A DNA stretch of 64,000 nucleotides from Faucicola sp902506225 (GTDB lineage Bacteria; Pseudomonadota; Gammaproteobacteria; Pseudomonadales; Moraxellaceae). The notes under the pieces were generated by a model, which did not search any database, was not told the DNA's origin, and saw only the letters and a program-made list of their open reading frames with translations. Positions 25,299-34,642 of this stretch are shown piece by piece. The position numbers were made by a program, and so were the translations under genes. How positions within the stretch are numbered: the stretch's first letter is position 1; each line of letters begins with the position of its first letter. The DNA lies in contig LR733345.1 in NCBI GenBank assembly GCA_902506225.1, positions 868,001-932,000 on the forward strand, read 5' to 3'.

Positions 25299-26882
25299 AT
25301 GTTAGATCAAGGTTTATTAGATGCAGTAAAAACTTATAGCGAACGTATGACTCGCCCGATTGAGTTTGTGTTGGGTGAAGGTGAGCATGAACAGCGCGCT
25401 GAACTGGTGGATTTTTTGACCCAAATTGCAGGCACTACTGACAAGATTAGTTTGAGTCAACAATTCGATGCCAATCTATCACCGATGAGTTTTAAAATCC
25501 GTAGCCAAGACAAAGATACGGGTATCATTTTTAGTGGTATTCCAGGTGGTCACGAGTTTACCTCATTGATTTTGGCGATTTTGCAATCAGGTGGTAGTGA
25601 GCTCAAACTTGACCCAGGTATTCAAAATATCATTAAAGCGATTAAACAGCCGCTAAAATTTGAAACGTTCGTCTCATTGTCTTGCCACAACTGCCCTGAC
25701 GTGGTGCAAGCGCTAAACCAATTTGCGTTATTGAACGACAACATCAGCAATGAAATGATTGATGGTGGCGTGTTCCAAGACTTGATTAACGAGCGCAATA
25801 TCCAAGGCGTACCTGCGGTATATTTAAATGGAAAACCTTTTGCCAATGGTAAAATTGACACTGCCAAACTTATCGAGAAACTGCAACAGCAATACCCAGA
25901 TTTGATGAGTGGTGCTGCAGTAGCCGAACAGCTTGAGCAGCAAGATGTGACCATCATCGGTGGCGGACCTGCGGGCGTGGCGGCAGCCATTTATGTGGCA
26001 CGTAAAGGCTTAAAAGTGACCATGGTGGCTGATCGTATCGGTGGGCAAGTAAAAGATACCCAAGATATCGAAAACTTCATTTCAATCCCATTGACCAATG
26101 GTAACGAATTATCTGCCAATTTTGTCAAACATATTACCGCTTATAGTATCACGGTCAAAGAAATGGTAAGCGTGACATCCATCACCGAAAATTCTGCACA
26201 AATGAATGAGCAAGGCGAGGATAAGCCAACCTACCAAATTACCTTGAATACCGGTGAAAGTTTCGCCACTCGTGCGATTATCGTAGCGACAGGGGCAAAA
26301 TGGCGTAAGCTTAACATCAAAGGTGAAGATGAAAATATCGGTAGTGGCGTTGCGTATTGTCCGCACTGTGATGGTCCTTTCTTTAAAGGCAAAGACGTGG
26401 CAGTTGTGGGCGGCGGTAACTCAGGGATTGAAGCGGCAATTGACCTAGCAGGCATTGTCAAACACGTGACAGTGTTAGAATTTGCTGACACGCTCAAAGC
26501 AGACCAAGTATTGATTGATAAAGCCAAAGAGCGCGATAATATCGATATCATGACAAGTGTAGCGAGCCAAGAAGTTAAAGCAACTGATGGTAAAGTCAGT
26601 TCGCTAATTTACCAAGACCGTACCACCGGTGAAAACAAAGAATTGCCATTATCTGCTATCTTTGTGCAAATCGGACTGGTGCCAAACTCGGAATTGGTCA
26701 AAGATTTGGTACAGGTGACCAAATTTGGTGAAATCGAAATCAATGAGAAATGCCAAACCAACAAACCCGGGATTTTCGCCTGTGGGGATGTCACTACCGT
26801 GCCATTTAAGCAAATTAATATTGCGATGGGCGAAGGTAGTAAAGCGGCACTCAGTGCGTTTGAATACCTCATGTTGCAATAA
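25299..26882 (+). CDS. ahpF: Alkyl hydroperoxide reductase subunit F
   Basis: This is the NAD(P)H-dependent flavin reductase that transfers electrons to AhpC. The N-terminal double-thioredoxin domain carries Cys129-His-Asn-Cys132, the same positions as in E. coli AhpF. The C-terminal thioredoxin-reductase-like part has the FAD motif TIIGGGPAGVAAAIY, the active site Cys354-Pro-His-Cys357, the NAD motif VAVVGGGNSGIEAA and the final FAD motif GIFACGDVTTVPFKQINIAMGEG. The 527-residue length is standard. It has AGAAGG upstream. It is separated from ahpC by 6.4 kb. A strong terminator follows. Confidence 0.96.
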   Translation: MLDQGLLDAVKTYSERMTRPIEFVLGEGEHEQRAELVDFLTQIAGTTDKISLSQQFDANLSPMSFKIRSQDKDTGIIFSGIPGGHEFTSLILAILQSGGSELKLDPGIQNIIKAIKQPLKFETFVSLSCHNCPDVVQALNQFALLNDNISNEMIDGGVFQDLINERNIQGVPAVYLNGKPFANGKIDTAKLIEKLQQQYPDLMSGAAVAEQLEQQDVTIIGGGPAGVAAAIYVARKGLKVTMVADRIGGQVKDTQDIENFISIPLTNGNELSANFVKHITAYSITVKEMVSVTSITENSAQMNEQGEDKPTYQITLNTGESFATRAIIVATGAKWRKLNIKGEDENIGSGVAYCPHCDGPFFKGKDVAVVGGGNSGIEAAIDLAGIVKHVTVLEFADTLKADQVLIDKAKERDNIDIMTSVASQEVKATDGKVSSLIYQDRTTGENKELPLSAIFVQIGLVPNSELVKDLVQVTKFGEIEINEKCQTNKPGIFACGDVTTVPFKQINIAMGEGSKAALSAFEYLMLQ

Positions 26883-26900
26883 TTTTTTAGTTGTTTTTCA

Positions 26901-26934
26901 AAAAAGCCAAACCTTATAGTTTGGCTTTTTTTTG
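26901..26934 (+). terminator. Rho-independent terminator after ahpF
   Basis: The stem AAGCCAAAC / GTTTGGCTT (26904-26912, 26919-26927) is flanked by A5 and T8. Confidence 0.88.
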
Positions 26935-27061
26935 GCGGCTAATTTTTTTGGGCGAGTAATATTGTGTTGCCTTGTCAGTCTATATTGGTGAGGTAGGCAT
27001 ACTACCCAAAATCCGCTACAATAACTTGCAAACTATTAATAGCGATTTAAAGGAATAAATC

Positions 27062-27964
27062 ATGACAACAGCAAGTACTTCATCCATCAAGCAGGTGACG
27101 GTAGCCGGCGGCGGCGTACTGGGTTCTCAAATCGCCATGCAAAACGCCTTTTTTGGCTTTAACGTCACAATCTTTGACAAAGAACCTGAAAAGGTCAAAG
27201 AGCGCATCGCAAAACTCATGCCCATCTACACCAAATTCTATGACAAAAGCCCAGCCCAAGCCCAAGTAATCACCCATGCGATTCGCTATGTGACTGACTT
27301 AGGCGAAGCGGTGGCACAGGCTGATTTGGTTATCGAAGCCCTACCAGAAGTCCTTGAGATCAAAAATGAATTTTATAAGGCGCTGGCAAGTGTAGCCCCA
27401 AGTCACACGATTTTTGCCAGTAACAGCTCAACGTTGATTCCTAGCCAAATGGTCGATGCTACAGGTCGTCCCGATAAATTTTTGGCGTTACACTTTGCCA
27501 ACCGTATCTGGGTGAACAACACCGCAGAAGTCATGGGCTCAGCGCAAACCGATCCGGCGGTATTTGACAGCATTGTGGCTTATGCCAAAGCCATCGGCAT
27601 GGTGGCGTTACCCGTCAATAAAGAACAGCCTGGTTATATCTTAAATACCCTCTTGGTGCCCTTCTTAAATGCCGGTATGCACTTGTATGCCAATGACATT
27701 GCCGATCCGCAGACCGTCGATAAAACCTGGATGATTGGCACAGGTGCACCGATGGGACCGTTTGCGATGATGGATATCGTAGGGGTCAATACCATTATTA
27801 ATATCAGCCAGCAAAAAGCCAAAACAGGCTCAAAAACTGCCGAGCGATTTATCCAAAAACTGCAAACCGAACTGATCGATAAAGGTCGCACAGGGTTTGA
27901 AGTGGGGAAGGGTTTTTATGATTATCCAAACCCGGCTTATAAAGACCCTGATTTTTTAAAATAA
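27062..27964 (+). CDS. 3-hydroxyacyl-CoA dehydrogenase (3-hydroxybutyryl-CoA dehydrogenase type)
   Basis: The 300-residue NAD-dependent dehydrogenase oxidises (S)-3-hydroxyacyl-CoA or reduces acetoacetyl-CoA. The Rossmann motif VAGGGVLGSQIAMQNAFFGF is followed by VIEALPEVLEIKNEF, the catalytic-region signature NSSTLIPSQM with LHFANRIWVNNTAEVM, and the C-terminal NTLLVPFLNAGMHLY and GAPMGPFAMMDIVG. It is a stand-alone dehydrogenase without a hydratase domain. AAAGGA precedes the start. It might feed the PHA or fatty acid cycle, but its (S)-specific family does not directly supply PhaC. A terminator follows. Confidence 0.9.
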   Translation: MTTASTSSIKQVTVAGGGVLGSQIAMQNAFFGFNVTIFDKEPEKVKERIAKLMPIYTKFYDKSPAQAQVITHAIRYVTDLGEAVAQADLVIEALPEVLEIKNEFYKALASVAPSHTIFASNSSTLIPSQMVDATGRPDKFLALHFANRIWVNNTAEVMGSAQTDPAVFDSIVAYAKAIGMVALPVNKEQPGYILNTLLVPFLNAGMHLYANDIADPQTVDKTWMIGTGAPMGPFAMMDIVGVNTIINISQQKAKTGSKTAERFIQKLQTELIDKGRTGFEVGKGFYDYPNPAYKDPDFLK

Positions 27965-28012
27965 GCGGCAAAAAAGTTTAAAAGTCAGGATTTAAAAGTC
28001 AGTAGATGACAA

Positions 28013-28045
28013 AAGCCCATTCACCTAACATGGGCTTGGTTTTTT
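28013..28045 (+). terminator. Rho-independent terminator after the hydroxyacyl-CoA dehydrogenase gene
   Basis: The stem AAGCCCAT / ATGGGCTT (28013-28020, 28030-28037) is followed by GGTTTTTT. Confidence 0.8.
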
Positions 28046-28135
28046 ATCTTTTATTGCGGCAGCACCCACGGCTAGCACTTGCCAAAGCCAACAATTTACC
28101 CCAAAATGATAAAAAATTGTTGCCAAAAATCCCCG

Positions 28136-31105
28136 ATGAAGCCGACCACCGCCCAACAAGTCAACACCTTATTATATTATTTGCAGACCAAACAGACACC
28201 GCCGTTTGAGATACTGTTTTGGAAAAACCTGCAAAAGATTGACTTTGATTATTCAGCCAACAGCCTACAGCAACTCAGTCGGTTTTTTGCAGCAATGGCA
28301 AAACGCCACATTCAATTGCCACAATTATTGGCAAACCAAAGCGGGCAAGCGCTTGTGGTAGCGCTCGCCGCTTATATTGCAGACTATTTAGCCAAAACCA
28401 CCGGGCAAGCGATTGCTTGGTATGACTATGACAGGATGTCAGCGCAACTGGCACGGCAAAATAAGCACCCCACCCAGTCGCAGTTACCTGCCGATTTTTA
28501 CGCGTCACTCACCGCGCACATCGGGCACAAAGTCTATTGCCAACCGCTTAAGTTATTACCAGATTTGCTGCAGGGTAAGGATGTGTTGCCACAGTTTATT
28601 GCACAGATGACGCAGACCCTGTATCAGCAATCGCAAGTCAACTTATTGCAATCGCCTGAGGCGGTGTGTCAGGGCTACTTGGCAAAAGTGAAAACAGGCA
28701 AACTACAGGATGCCGCTATCGCATTTTCTACCTATCTGGCAGCGGTGAATTTTGATCATAGCCGTGATAGTTTGGTGCAAATTGATGAGGCATTATCGGC
28801 TATCCAGCAGGTGTTTGGGTTTACGCAAGCGGATTATCTGGATTTTTTGCAAGACACCTCACGTCAAGCATTTTGCTATTTGCTGGGGTTTTATATTGGC
28901 GTGACCAGCAGTCGCTTGGCAAATGCGCCCGTGCGCTGGGTATCTTTTGCGCAGATGTATGACAGCTTGGGCGAGGCGTTTGCTGAATGCCTTGAGCATA
29001 GTTTTGTACTGCTGTTTGAGGACTGCTATCGCACGCCGATACTGGTAGTAACCAATCGGTTATTTGGACTTGCTAGCAATTTTCCGACCACCGCTGCTGA
29101 GTTTGCGGATATTGTGCAGCGGCAAAATGCAGGTAACATAGCGGTTTATCCTTATCAAGACGCTGTGAGCGCTACCGCTGACTTGCCAGCGCTTTGGTCG
29201 TCAGCCATGCAAGCGGCGGGTGGGTTGGTGGCGTCTGTGCTATCAAGGCTATCACAAGGTGAGCCAATTTTACCTTGTGTGTATCAAGCGCATATCAGCG
29301 ACAATACAGGGGGTGACTTAACCGCATTTAATCCATCCAATATTAAGTTGTTATCACCTAGCGATACGGATTTAGACACAGACATAGAAAAAAACACAAA
29401 TATAGACACAGATACAGACAAGCTGATTGATAGCCTCTACCAAACGCTGCATCAAAACCCACAATTAGCCGCCATAATCGTTGGCTGTTTTGATAGCTAT
29501 ACCAATTTGCCGATGGGGCGTACCGAAGGGATCGTGATTGAGATATGGGTGTATGAAAACCCTCGCTTACAGCTGCAGCTTGTATTGCCGTATCAGCCTG
29601 CCAATGATTGGCACAGTCTAAAAATTTATCCGTTAGTCAGTCATCAAAATGGCGCACAAACAGCGCTTACCTCGGAACAAATAACCGCGTTAACCACGCA
29701 CTTTTACCAAGCACTGCTAAGCACACCACCAACACAAAATACCGCGGTCAGAACGCTGTGGCAAGACGCCTATGTCAATCAACTTGATAGCTGGGTATTG
29801 CCGCCCAAAGACCAGCGTATCCAGCAACAAAACGCGCAGCTGGTGACGCATTTTGATTTTGCGCTATTACCGATACTCGATAATCAACCCAATGTGAATA
29901 TGGCAGCTTTTGACTATGCCAGCATTGATTGGCGCGGGTTTGATTTGGCAAAACATATTTTGCAAGCCAGCCACCATGAACAAAGCTATTTGCAAGTATA
30001 CGTTAGTGATAATCTGATTAAAGATGAACTGTATCGGCAAGTAGAAGCGACTGAGGGTTTATATCGCTATGGCAAAGTGGTGTGGGGCGTGGTGATAAAA
30101 TCTGATGCGGCGTTAACCAAGCCTATGTCAGAAGAAGAACGAGACACGCCTTTTGCCAACCATCGGGTGAGTTGTGCCGACATTTTGTTTGATCCAAGCG
30201 GGCAAGCAAGGGTAGAAGACTTGCAAGCCAAGGCAAGTCAATTAATGGATGCGATTGGCAGAGTCAATCAGCCGCCAAATGCTCCACCCGACGTGGCGTT
30301 TTATCAATTACATTACCAAGACGACACATCTAGGGTGTTTAATTTGGCTTATCCAGCCAGTATCGCAGCGACAAACTATCGGATAACTAGCAGTTGGATT
30401 TGGCGGCGTCATTTGCCCAATGGCATGTTATCAAATAGCGTAGTGCCCATTATTATTCATACTAATGCTTACCAAAATAAAGCCGAGCAGGGCGAAATTA
30501 TGGTATTGCCTAGCCAACTATGGGATAAAGCCTATTATCACTATTGGCTAAGTTTGGCTTATGAGCAATTTGGGCAAGATTATGATTTACTTCCCTATAT
30601 CCACTGGCAACAAAAATACGCACAGGATAGCACCGATGCCGCAACCCAAAAGCGGCTATGGCCAAAATTTAAACCCAACCGAGCACCTAATCGAGCACCT
30701 AGCCGAGAACAAAGTTCAGCTATCGGATTGATGTCAGACAAGCTAGAAAATCCAATGTCAGCTACTGCTAAGCAACAGGGCAGTGTGCAACAAGCTGCTG
30801 TTCAACAAGCAACTATTCAACAAACGACTGGGCAAAAACTTGCTGATGTACAGCCAACTTTACAGCCATCGATAGAGTCAACATCACAGGCAGCCCAGGC
30901 AGCCAAAACATCACAGACACCAAAAGCGCTGCCGCCATCCTCACTATCCAATGAGTTGACGCAGCAACTCATGAATGACAAGCTGCGCTTACAAACCCAA
31001 TTATCCACCAAAGATACAGCCAAAGATAAAAAACTTCTAGTGATTGCTATCGGTGGGGTGTTTGTTTTGATTATCATGGTGATACTGGTCAAATTGATGC
31101 GATAA
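28136..31105 (+). CDS. Large uncharacterised protein with C-terminal membrane anchor
   Basis: I do not recognise this ~989-residue protein. Up to about residue 880 it is an apparently soluble, mixed alpha/beta sequence rich in Gln, Tyr and Trp. A low-complexity Asp/Thr stretch (DTDLDTDIEKNTNIDTDTDK) lies near residue 430. Residues of about 840-950 are Ala/Gln/Thr/Ser-rich and probably disordered. A single hydrophobic segment (LLVIAIGGVFVLIIMVILVK) ends the protein with a short basic tail, as in tail-anchored proteins, which would put the bulk in the cytoplasm. There is no signal peptide. The start is uncertain: the ATG at 28136 begins the folded-looking sequence but lacks a clear ribosome binding site, and the frame is open upstream to a TTG at 28079. 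A tnpB element follows directly. Confidence 0.7.
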   Translation: MKPTTAQQVNTLLYYLQTKQTPPFEILFWKNLQKIDFDYSANSLQQLSRFFAAMAKRHIQLPQLLANQSGQALVVALAAYIADYLAKTTGQAIAWYDYDRMSAQLARQNKHPTQSQLPADFYASLTAHIGHKVYCQPLKLLPDLLQGKDVLPQFIAQMTQTLYQQSQVNLLQSPEAVCQGYLAKVKTGKLQDAAIAFSTYLAAVNFDHSRDSLVQIDEALSAIQQVFGFTQADYLDFLQDTSRQAFCYLLGFYIGVTSSRLANAPVRWVSFAQMYDSLGEAFAECLEHSFVLLFEDCYRTPILVVTNRLFGLASNFPTTAAEFADIVQRQNAGNIAVYPYQDAVSATADLPALWSSAMQAAGGLVASVLSRLSQGEPILPCVYQAHISDNTGGDLTAFNPSNIKLLSPSDTDLDTDIEKNTNIDTDTDKLIDSLYQTLHQNPQLAAIIVGCFDSYTNLPMGRTEGIVIEIWVYENPRLQLQLVLPYQPANDWHSLKIYPLVSHQNGAQTALTSEQITALTTHFYQALLSTPPTQNTAVRTLWQDAYVNQLDSWVLPPKDQRIQQQNAQLVTHFDFALLPILDNQPNVNMAAFDYASIDWRGFDLAKHILQASHHEQSYLQVYVSDNLIKDELYRQVEATEGLYRYGKVVWGVVIKSDAALTKPMSEEERDTPFANHRVSCADILFDPSGQARVEDLQAKASQLMDAIGRVNQPPNAPPDVAFYQLHYQDDTSRVFNLAYPASIAATNYRITSSWIWRRHLPNGMLSNSVVPIIIHTNAYQNKAEQGEIMVLPSQLWDKAYYHYWLSLAYEQFGQDYDLLPYIHWQQKYAQDSTDAATQKRLWPKFKPNRAPNRAPSREQSSAIGLMSDKLENPMSATAKQQGSVQQAAVQQATIQQTTGQKLADVQPTLQPSIESTSQAAQAAKTSQTPKALPPSSLSNELTQQLMNDKLRLQTQLSTKDTAKDKKLLVIAIGGVFVLIIMVILVKLMR

Positions 31106-31127
31106 ATTTGCCCAATTTTTATCACCG

Positions 31128-32334
31128 TTGCCGTAAAACCACCGACTTGAAGCAGTGGGTATAAGGAAGCTCATGCACTATAATACTTGCATAAATTTTG
31201 TTAAAATAATCCAATGAAAACACTCAAGTTACGCATACGAGATAAACATATAGACCAACTGAACCGCCTAAGCGGTTCGGTCAATTTCGTGTGGAATTAT
31301 GTCAATGATTTGAGTTACAGACACCTACAAAAAACTGGCAAATTCTTTAGTGCTTATGACCTAAACGACTACACCAAAGGTAGCGGTGAGTTACTAGACT
31401 TGCATAGTCAGACTATTCAGGCAATCAATGAAACCCATGCCAAAGCTAGAAAACAATTCAAAAAAGCTAAGTTATCATGGCGAACCAACAACCCAACATC
31501 AAAGCGTAAAAGCTTGGGTTGGCTACCATTTAAACAATCTGCCATTAAGCATATTGCTACGCACCAAACAGGCAAAAAGGGCTTAAAATCAACCTTGCAA
31601 CTAAGCCTAGCCAAAGGGCAAAAGCTAGTTATTGATCTATGGGACAGCTACAACCTTAGCCTATACCAAATTAACACTTGTGAGTTAGTCCAAGACAGTC
31701 GTAACCGTTGGTATGCGTGTGTCACGGTCAAAGATTACCCCAAACAATCATGTGGAACTGGTAGCGTAGGTATTGATTTAGGTTTAAAAGACAGTGCTAC
31801 AGCCTCAAATGGCGATAAACTACAAATCAAGCAAACGCTCAAATATGCCAAAGCATTAGCCACCGCCCAACGTGCCAAAAACAAACAGCGTGTCAAAGCG
31901 ATTCATGCCAAAATCAAAAATACACGCCAAGACCTAATCCACAAATTCACTACCCAATTAGTCAAAGACAATGCCCTAATCGTGGTAGGTGATGTTAGAA
32001 CTACCCAATTTAACAGTAAAAAAGGCAAACTAGCCAAAAGCGTCTATGATGCAGGTTGGTTTGAAATGAAACGACAACTGACCTATAAATGCGAGAACGC
32101 AGGTTGCCGTTTTGAAATCGTATCAGAGCGATACACTACCCAAACTTGCTCGTGCTGTGGCGATATGTCCAGTAGCTTGAGCGGTAGAGCAGGTTTGCGA
32201 ATAAGAGAATGGACTTGTGTAAAGTGTGGCACATGGCATGATAGAGATATTAACGCCAGTAAGAACATTCTTGCGGTCGGGCTTGACCGTCTTGCAGAAG
32301 GAATCCCCGAACGATAGGGAGGGGAGGAAGTCAA
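31128..32334 (+). mobile_element. tnpB-only IS200/IS605-type element (IS1341-like)
   Basis: A single tnpB gene lies between a left end with a short imperfect hairpin (TTGCCGTAAAACCACCGACTT from 31128) and a right end ending GGAGGAAGTCAA at 32334. The boundaries were inferred by comparing this copy with the deleted derivative at 10930-11265, which shares both ends. There is no tnpA and no terminal inverted repeat or target duplication, as expected for this group. Movement would need TnpA supplied in trans. The element lies between the large unknown gene and pdxB. Confidence 0.82.
31214..32317 (+). CDS. tnpB: RNA-guided endonuclease TnpB family protein
   Basis: The 367-residue product is intact. 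The N-terminal region (MKTLKLRIRDKH, then SVNFVWNYVNDLSYRHLQ) matches the TnpB helix-turn-helix/OB part. RuvC-I is GIDLGLKD with Asp188. At the usual RuvC-II position the sequence is VVGDVRTTQ: residue 259 is Gly where the catalytic Glu normally sits, followed by Asp260. An alternative acidic residue, Glu284, lies in AGWFEMKRQL. The zinc ribbon is C312xxC315 and C335xxC338. RuvC-III is WHDRDINASKN with Asp345. Known TnpB proteins cut DNA guided by an RNA made from the element's right end. Whether this one cuts depends on the RuvC-II question. Confidence 0.93.
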   Translation: MKTLKLRIRDKHIDQLNRLSGSVNFVWNYVNDLSYRHLQKTGKFFSAYDLNDYTKGSGELLDLHSQTIQAINETHAKARKQFKKAKLSWRTNNPTSKRKSLGWLPFKQSAIKHIATHQTGKKGLKSTLQLSLAKGQKLVIDLWDSYNLSLYQINTCELVQDSRNRWYACVTVKDYPKQSCGTGSVGIDLGLKDSATASNGDKLQIKQTLKYAKALATAQRAKNKQRVKAIHAKIKNTRQDLIHKFTTQLVKDNALIVVGDVRTTQFNSKKGKLAKSVYDAGWFEMKRQLTYKCENAGCRFEIVSERYTTQTCSCCGDMSSSLSGRAGLRIREWTCVKCGTWHDRDINASKNILAVGLDRLAEGIPER

Positions 32335-32435
32335 TTGAAAAAAGTCAGCATACGCATCAAAAGGTCATAAAAATTTGTTATGCTAACGGTCTGTAAGTTG
32401 GATGATGACAACAAAAAGAAAGATAGGGATACAAT

Positions 32436-33539
32436 ATGAAAATTATTGCTGATGGCAATATTGCTCATTTAAGCGATTTTTTTAATGAACACACTTTAGG
32501 GCGACCTATCGAGTTGATTGCGATGGCAGGGCGTGAGATTGACGCGGCTGTGATAGATGAGCATCAGCCTGATATTTTGTTAGTACGTTCCGTCACGCCT
32601 GTCAACAAGCTGTTATTAGACAACAATAAAAGTGTCAAATTTGTTGGTAGTGCCACCATCGGCATCGACCATGTCGATGTGGAGTACCTTGCCAAGCGCG
32701 GTATCATTTTTGCCCATGCCGCTGGCTGTAGTAAACATTCGGTTGCACAATATGTGGTGGCAGCGATTGCCAATTTGCGCCCTGACTATTTATTCAAACC
32801 CATCAACCTTGGGATTATTGGGGTCGGCAATATCGGTAATACCCTCGCGCAATATGCGATTTCCTATGGCTGGAATGTGCTGGGCTATGACCCACTCAAA
32901 CCACCGTCGGTGGTGAACAACGCCAAACTTGAAACTGTACTGCAAGAAAGCAATGTGATTAGCTTCCACGTGCCACTGACGCATGCGCACAACAGCTCAT
33001 ATCCCACCCATCACGACTATCTGATGACCCAAGCGCGCTGGCAAACCGTGTCCGACACTGCCATCATCATCAATACCTCGCGCGGTGAAGTGCTCGGTCG
33101 TGATGATATTGTCGCAAGCCCGAATGTGTGTGTACTCGATGTGTTTGAGCACGAGCCCAATATCGATGCAGAGCTGCTCAAAGCCTGTAGTATCGTCACC
33201 CCGCATATCGCCGGTTATACCCTAGAAGGCAAACTTAGGGGCACACAGTTTGTCTATAATGCCTTATGCAACTATTTACAGGTTGCCCCAACGGTTGATT
33301 TTCATACCTTGATGCCAGCTGAAGTGCCGCTGTTTCAAGAAGTGCATAATCCACTCAAAGACCACGAGCGCCACCAACTGCTCAATAAAATTCCTGTAAT
33401 GTATGACATCAAAGCCGATGACAAGCGTTTACGTAGTGTGGCAAATGCAAACGGTGATATTGAAGGCAAAGACTTTGATAACCTGCGTAAAAATTACCCG
33501 CTGCGCCGTGAATGGCAATCATACGTGTTTAAAATTTGA
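32436..33539 (+). CDS. pdxB: 4-phosphoerythronate dehydrogenase
   Basis: PdxB oxidises 4-phospho-D-erythronate in the DXP-dependent pyridoxal phosphate pathway. The D-2-hydroxyacid dehydrogenase fold is clear: SATIGIDHVDVEYLAKRGI, the Rossmann motif LGIIGVGNIGNTLAQY, FHVPLTHAHNSSYPTHH, NTSRGEVLGRDD, DVFEHEPN and HIAGYTLEGKLRGT with the catalytic His. The 367-residue length and the C-terminal dimerisation extension fit PdxB. AGGGA precedes the start. A terminator follows. Confidence 0.95.
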   Translation: MKIIADGNIAHLSDFFNEHTLGRPIELIAMAGREIDAAVIDEHQPDILLVRSVTPVNKLLLDNNKSVKFVGSATIGIDHVDVEYLAKRGIIFAHAAGCSKHSVAQYVVAAIANLRPDYLFKPINLGIIGVGNIGNTLAQYAISYGWNVLGYDPLKPPSVVNNAKLETVLQESNVISFHVPLTHAHNSSYPTHHDYLMTQARWQTVSDTAIIINTSRGEVLGRDDIVASPNVCVLDVFEHEPNIDAELLKACSIVTPHIAGYTLEGKLRGTQFVYNALCNYLQVAPTVDFHTLMPAEVPLFQEVHNPLKDHERHQLLNKIPVMYDIKADDKRLRSVANANGDIEGKDFDNLRKNYPLRREWQSYVFKI

Positions 33540-33566
33540 TAAAAATGTTCACCATGACATAAAGCA

Positions 33567-33606
33567 AAAATAGCCAGTATGGGAAAATACTGGCTATTTT
33601 TTTTGG
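33567..33606 (+). terminator. Rho-independent terminator after pdxB
   Basis: A 14-bp perfect stem (AAAATAGCCAGTAT / ATACTGGCTATTTT, 33567-33580 and 33587-33600) has loop GGGAAA and is followed by more T residues. Confidence 0.88.
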
Positions 33607-33646
33607 GTCTGCTAATATTGTCGCAAATCCACCTATCCAAACTGCT

Positions 33647-34612
33647 ATGTCAATCTCTTATCAACCTACTTGCACCCTACAAACCGCCCAAGCCCGTGCT
33701 GCGATGTATGCCACCATCCGCCAGTTTTTTGCCGAGCGACAGGTGCTAGAAGTGCAAACCCCGGTGATGTCACAGGCGGGCAACACCGATATATTTTTGC
33801 AATCCGTCTCTAGCAATGTCACTGTGGCCGACCATCCAACAACCTATTATCTACACACCTCACCCGAATTTGCCATGAAGCGTCTATTGGCAGCTTGGCA
33901 AGTGCCGATGTACCAGATTTGCCCCGTGTTTCGCGACAACGAAATTGGCAGCCGTCACAACATTGAATTTACCGTGCTTGAATGGTATCGTCCCAATTTT
34001 AGCTTGGATGAACTGGCAAAAGAAACCAACGATTTGGTGTCCGCGGTACTCGGCTATCCGGTGATTTTTGACCATTATCGCTATGTGGATGCCTTTATGG
34101 ATTTTGTTAAAATTCATCCCTTCAATGCCAGTTGCGATACCCTCAAAGCCATCGCCAAAGATAATGGTCTTAACATTGATTTGGGGGAGGATCACCAAGG
34201 CTGGTTAGATTTATTGTTTAGTCATTTGGTAGAGCCTAATCTGGGAAAAGCGCTACCGACACTCATCTATGATTATCCTGTCGCCACTGCCGCCCTCGCC
34301 AAGACAGTCACAGACAAAGATGGCAATCGGGTGGCTAGACGCTTTGAGCTGTATATCAACGGTCTTGAAATCGCCAACGCGTATGATGAGCTGGCTGATG
34401 GACAGGCGCTGCGTCTGCGCTTTGATGAAGATAATGTGGCGCGTAAAAAACGCGGGCTACCTGTGATGCCAATTGATGAGAACCTGCTGGCAGCTTGTGA
34501 TGCCCTGCCAGCTTGTAGTGGCATTGCGCTTGGTATTGACAGGCTGCTGATGATTAAAACGGGCAAAACCCATATCCGCGATGTCATCGCTTTACCCACC
34601 CCTCACGCCTAA
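33647..34612 (+). CDS. epmA: Elongation factor P-lysine lysyltransferase EpmA (GenX/PoxA)
   Basis: The 321-residue class II lysyl-tRNA-synthetase-like enzyme lacks the anticodon-binding domain and attaches beta-lysine to elongation factor P. Motif 1 region: ERQVLEVQTPVMSQAGNTD. Motif 2: PVFRDNEIGSRHNIEFTVLEWYR. Motif 3: SGIALGIDRLLM. Between them are YINGLEIANAYDEL and the LHTSPEFAMKRLL loop typical of EpmA. No clear ribosome binding site precedes the ATG, and the leader after the pdxB terminator is only about 40 bases. EpmB is not in the window. Confidence 0.93.
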   Translation: MSISYQPTCTLQTAQARAAMYATIRQFFAERQVLEVQTPVMSQAGNTDIFLQSVSSNVTVADHPTTYYLHTSPEFAMKRLLAAWQVPMYQICPVFRDNEIGSRHNIEFTVLEWYRPNFSLDELAKETNDLVSAVLGYPVIFDHYRYVDAFMDFVKIHPFNASCDTLKAIAKDNGLNIDLGEDHQGWLDLLFSHLVEPNLGKALPTLIYDYPVATAALAKTVTDKDGNRVARRFELYINGLEIANAYDELADGQALRLRFDEDNVARKKRGLPVMPIDENLLAACDALPACSGIALGIDRLLMIKTGKTHIRDVIALPTPHA

Positions 34613-34642
34613 CAGCAGTGAACTCAAAAAATAGGAATTGAT

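Noticed and set aside
28006..28209. A 67-codon frame before the large unknown gene
   Set aside because: It runs through the terminator hairpin at 28013-28037, has no ribosome binding site, and overlaps the larger protein-like frame.
31128..32334. Interpretation of the tnpB gene as a miniature Cas12 of a CRISPR system
   Set aside because: No repeat-spacer array or cas1/cas2 is present. The ends and the deleted copy at 10930-11265 show a transposon-type element.
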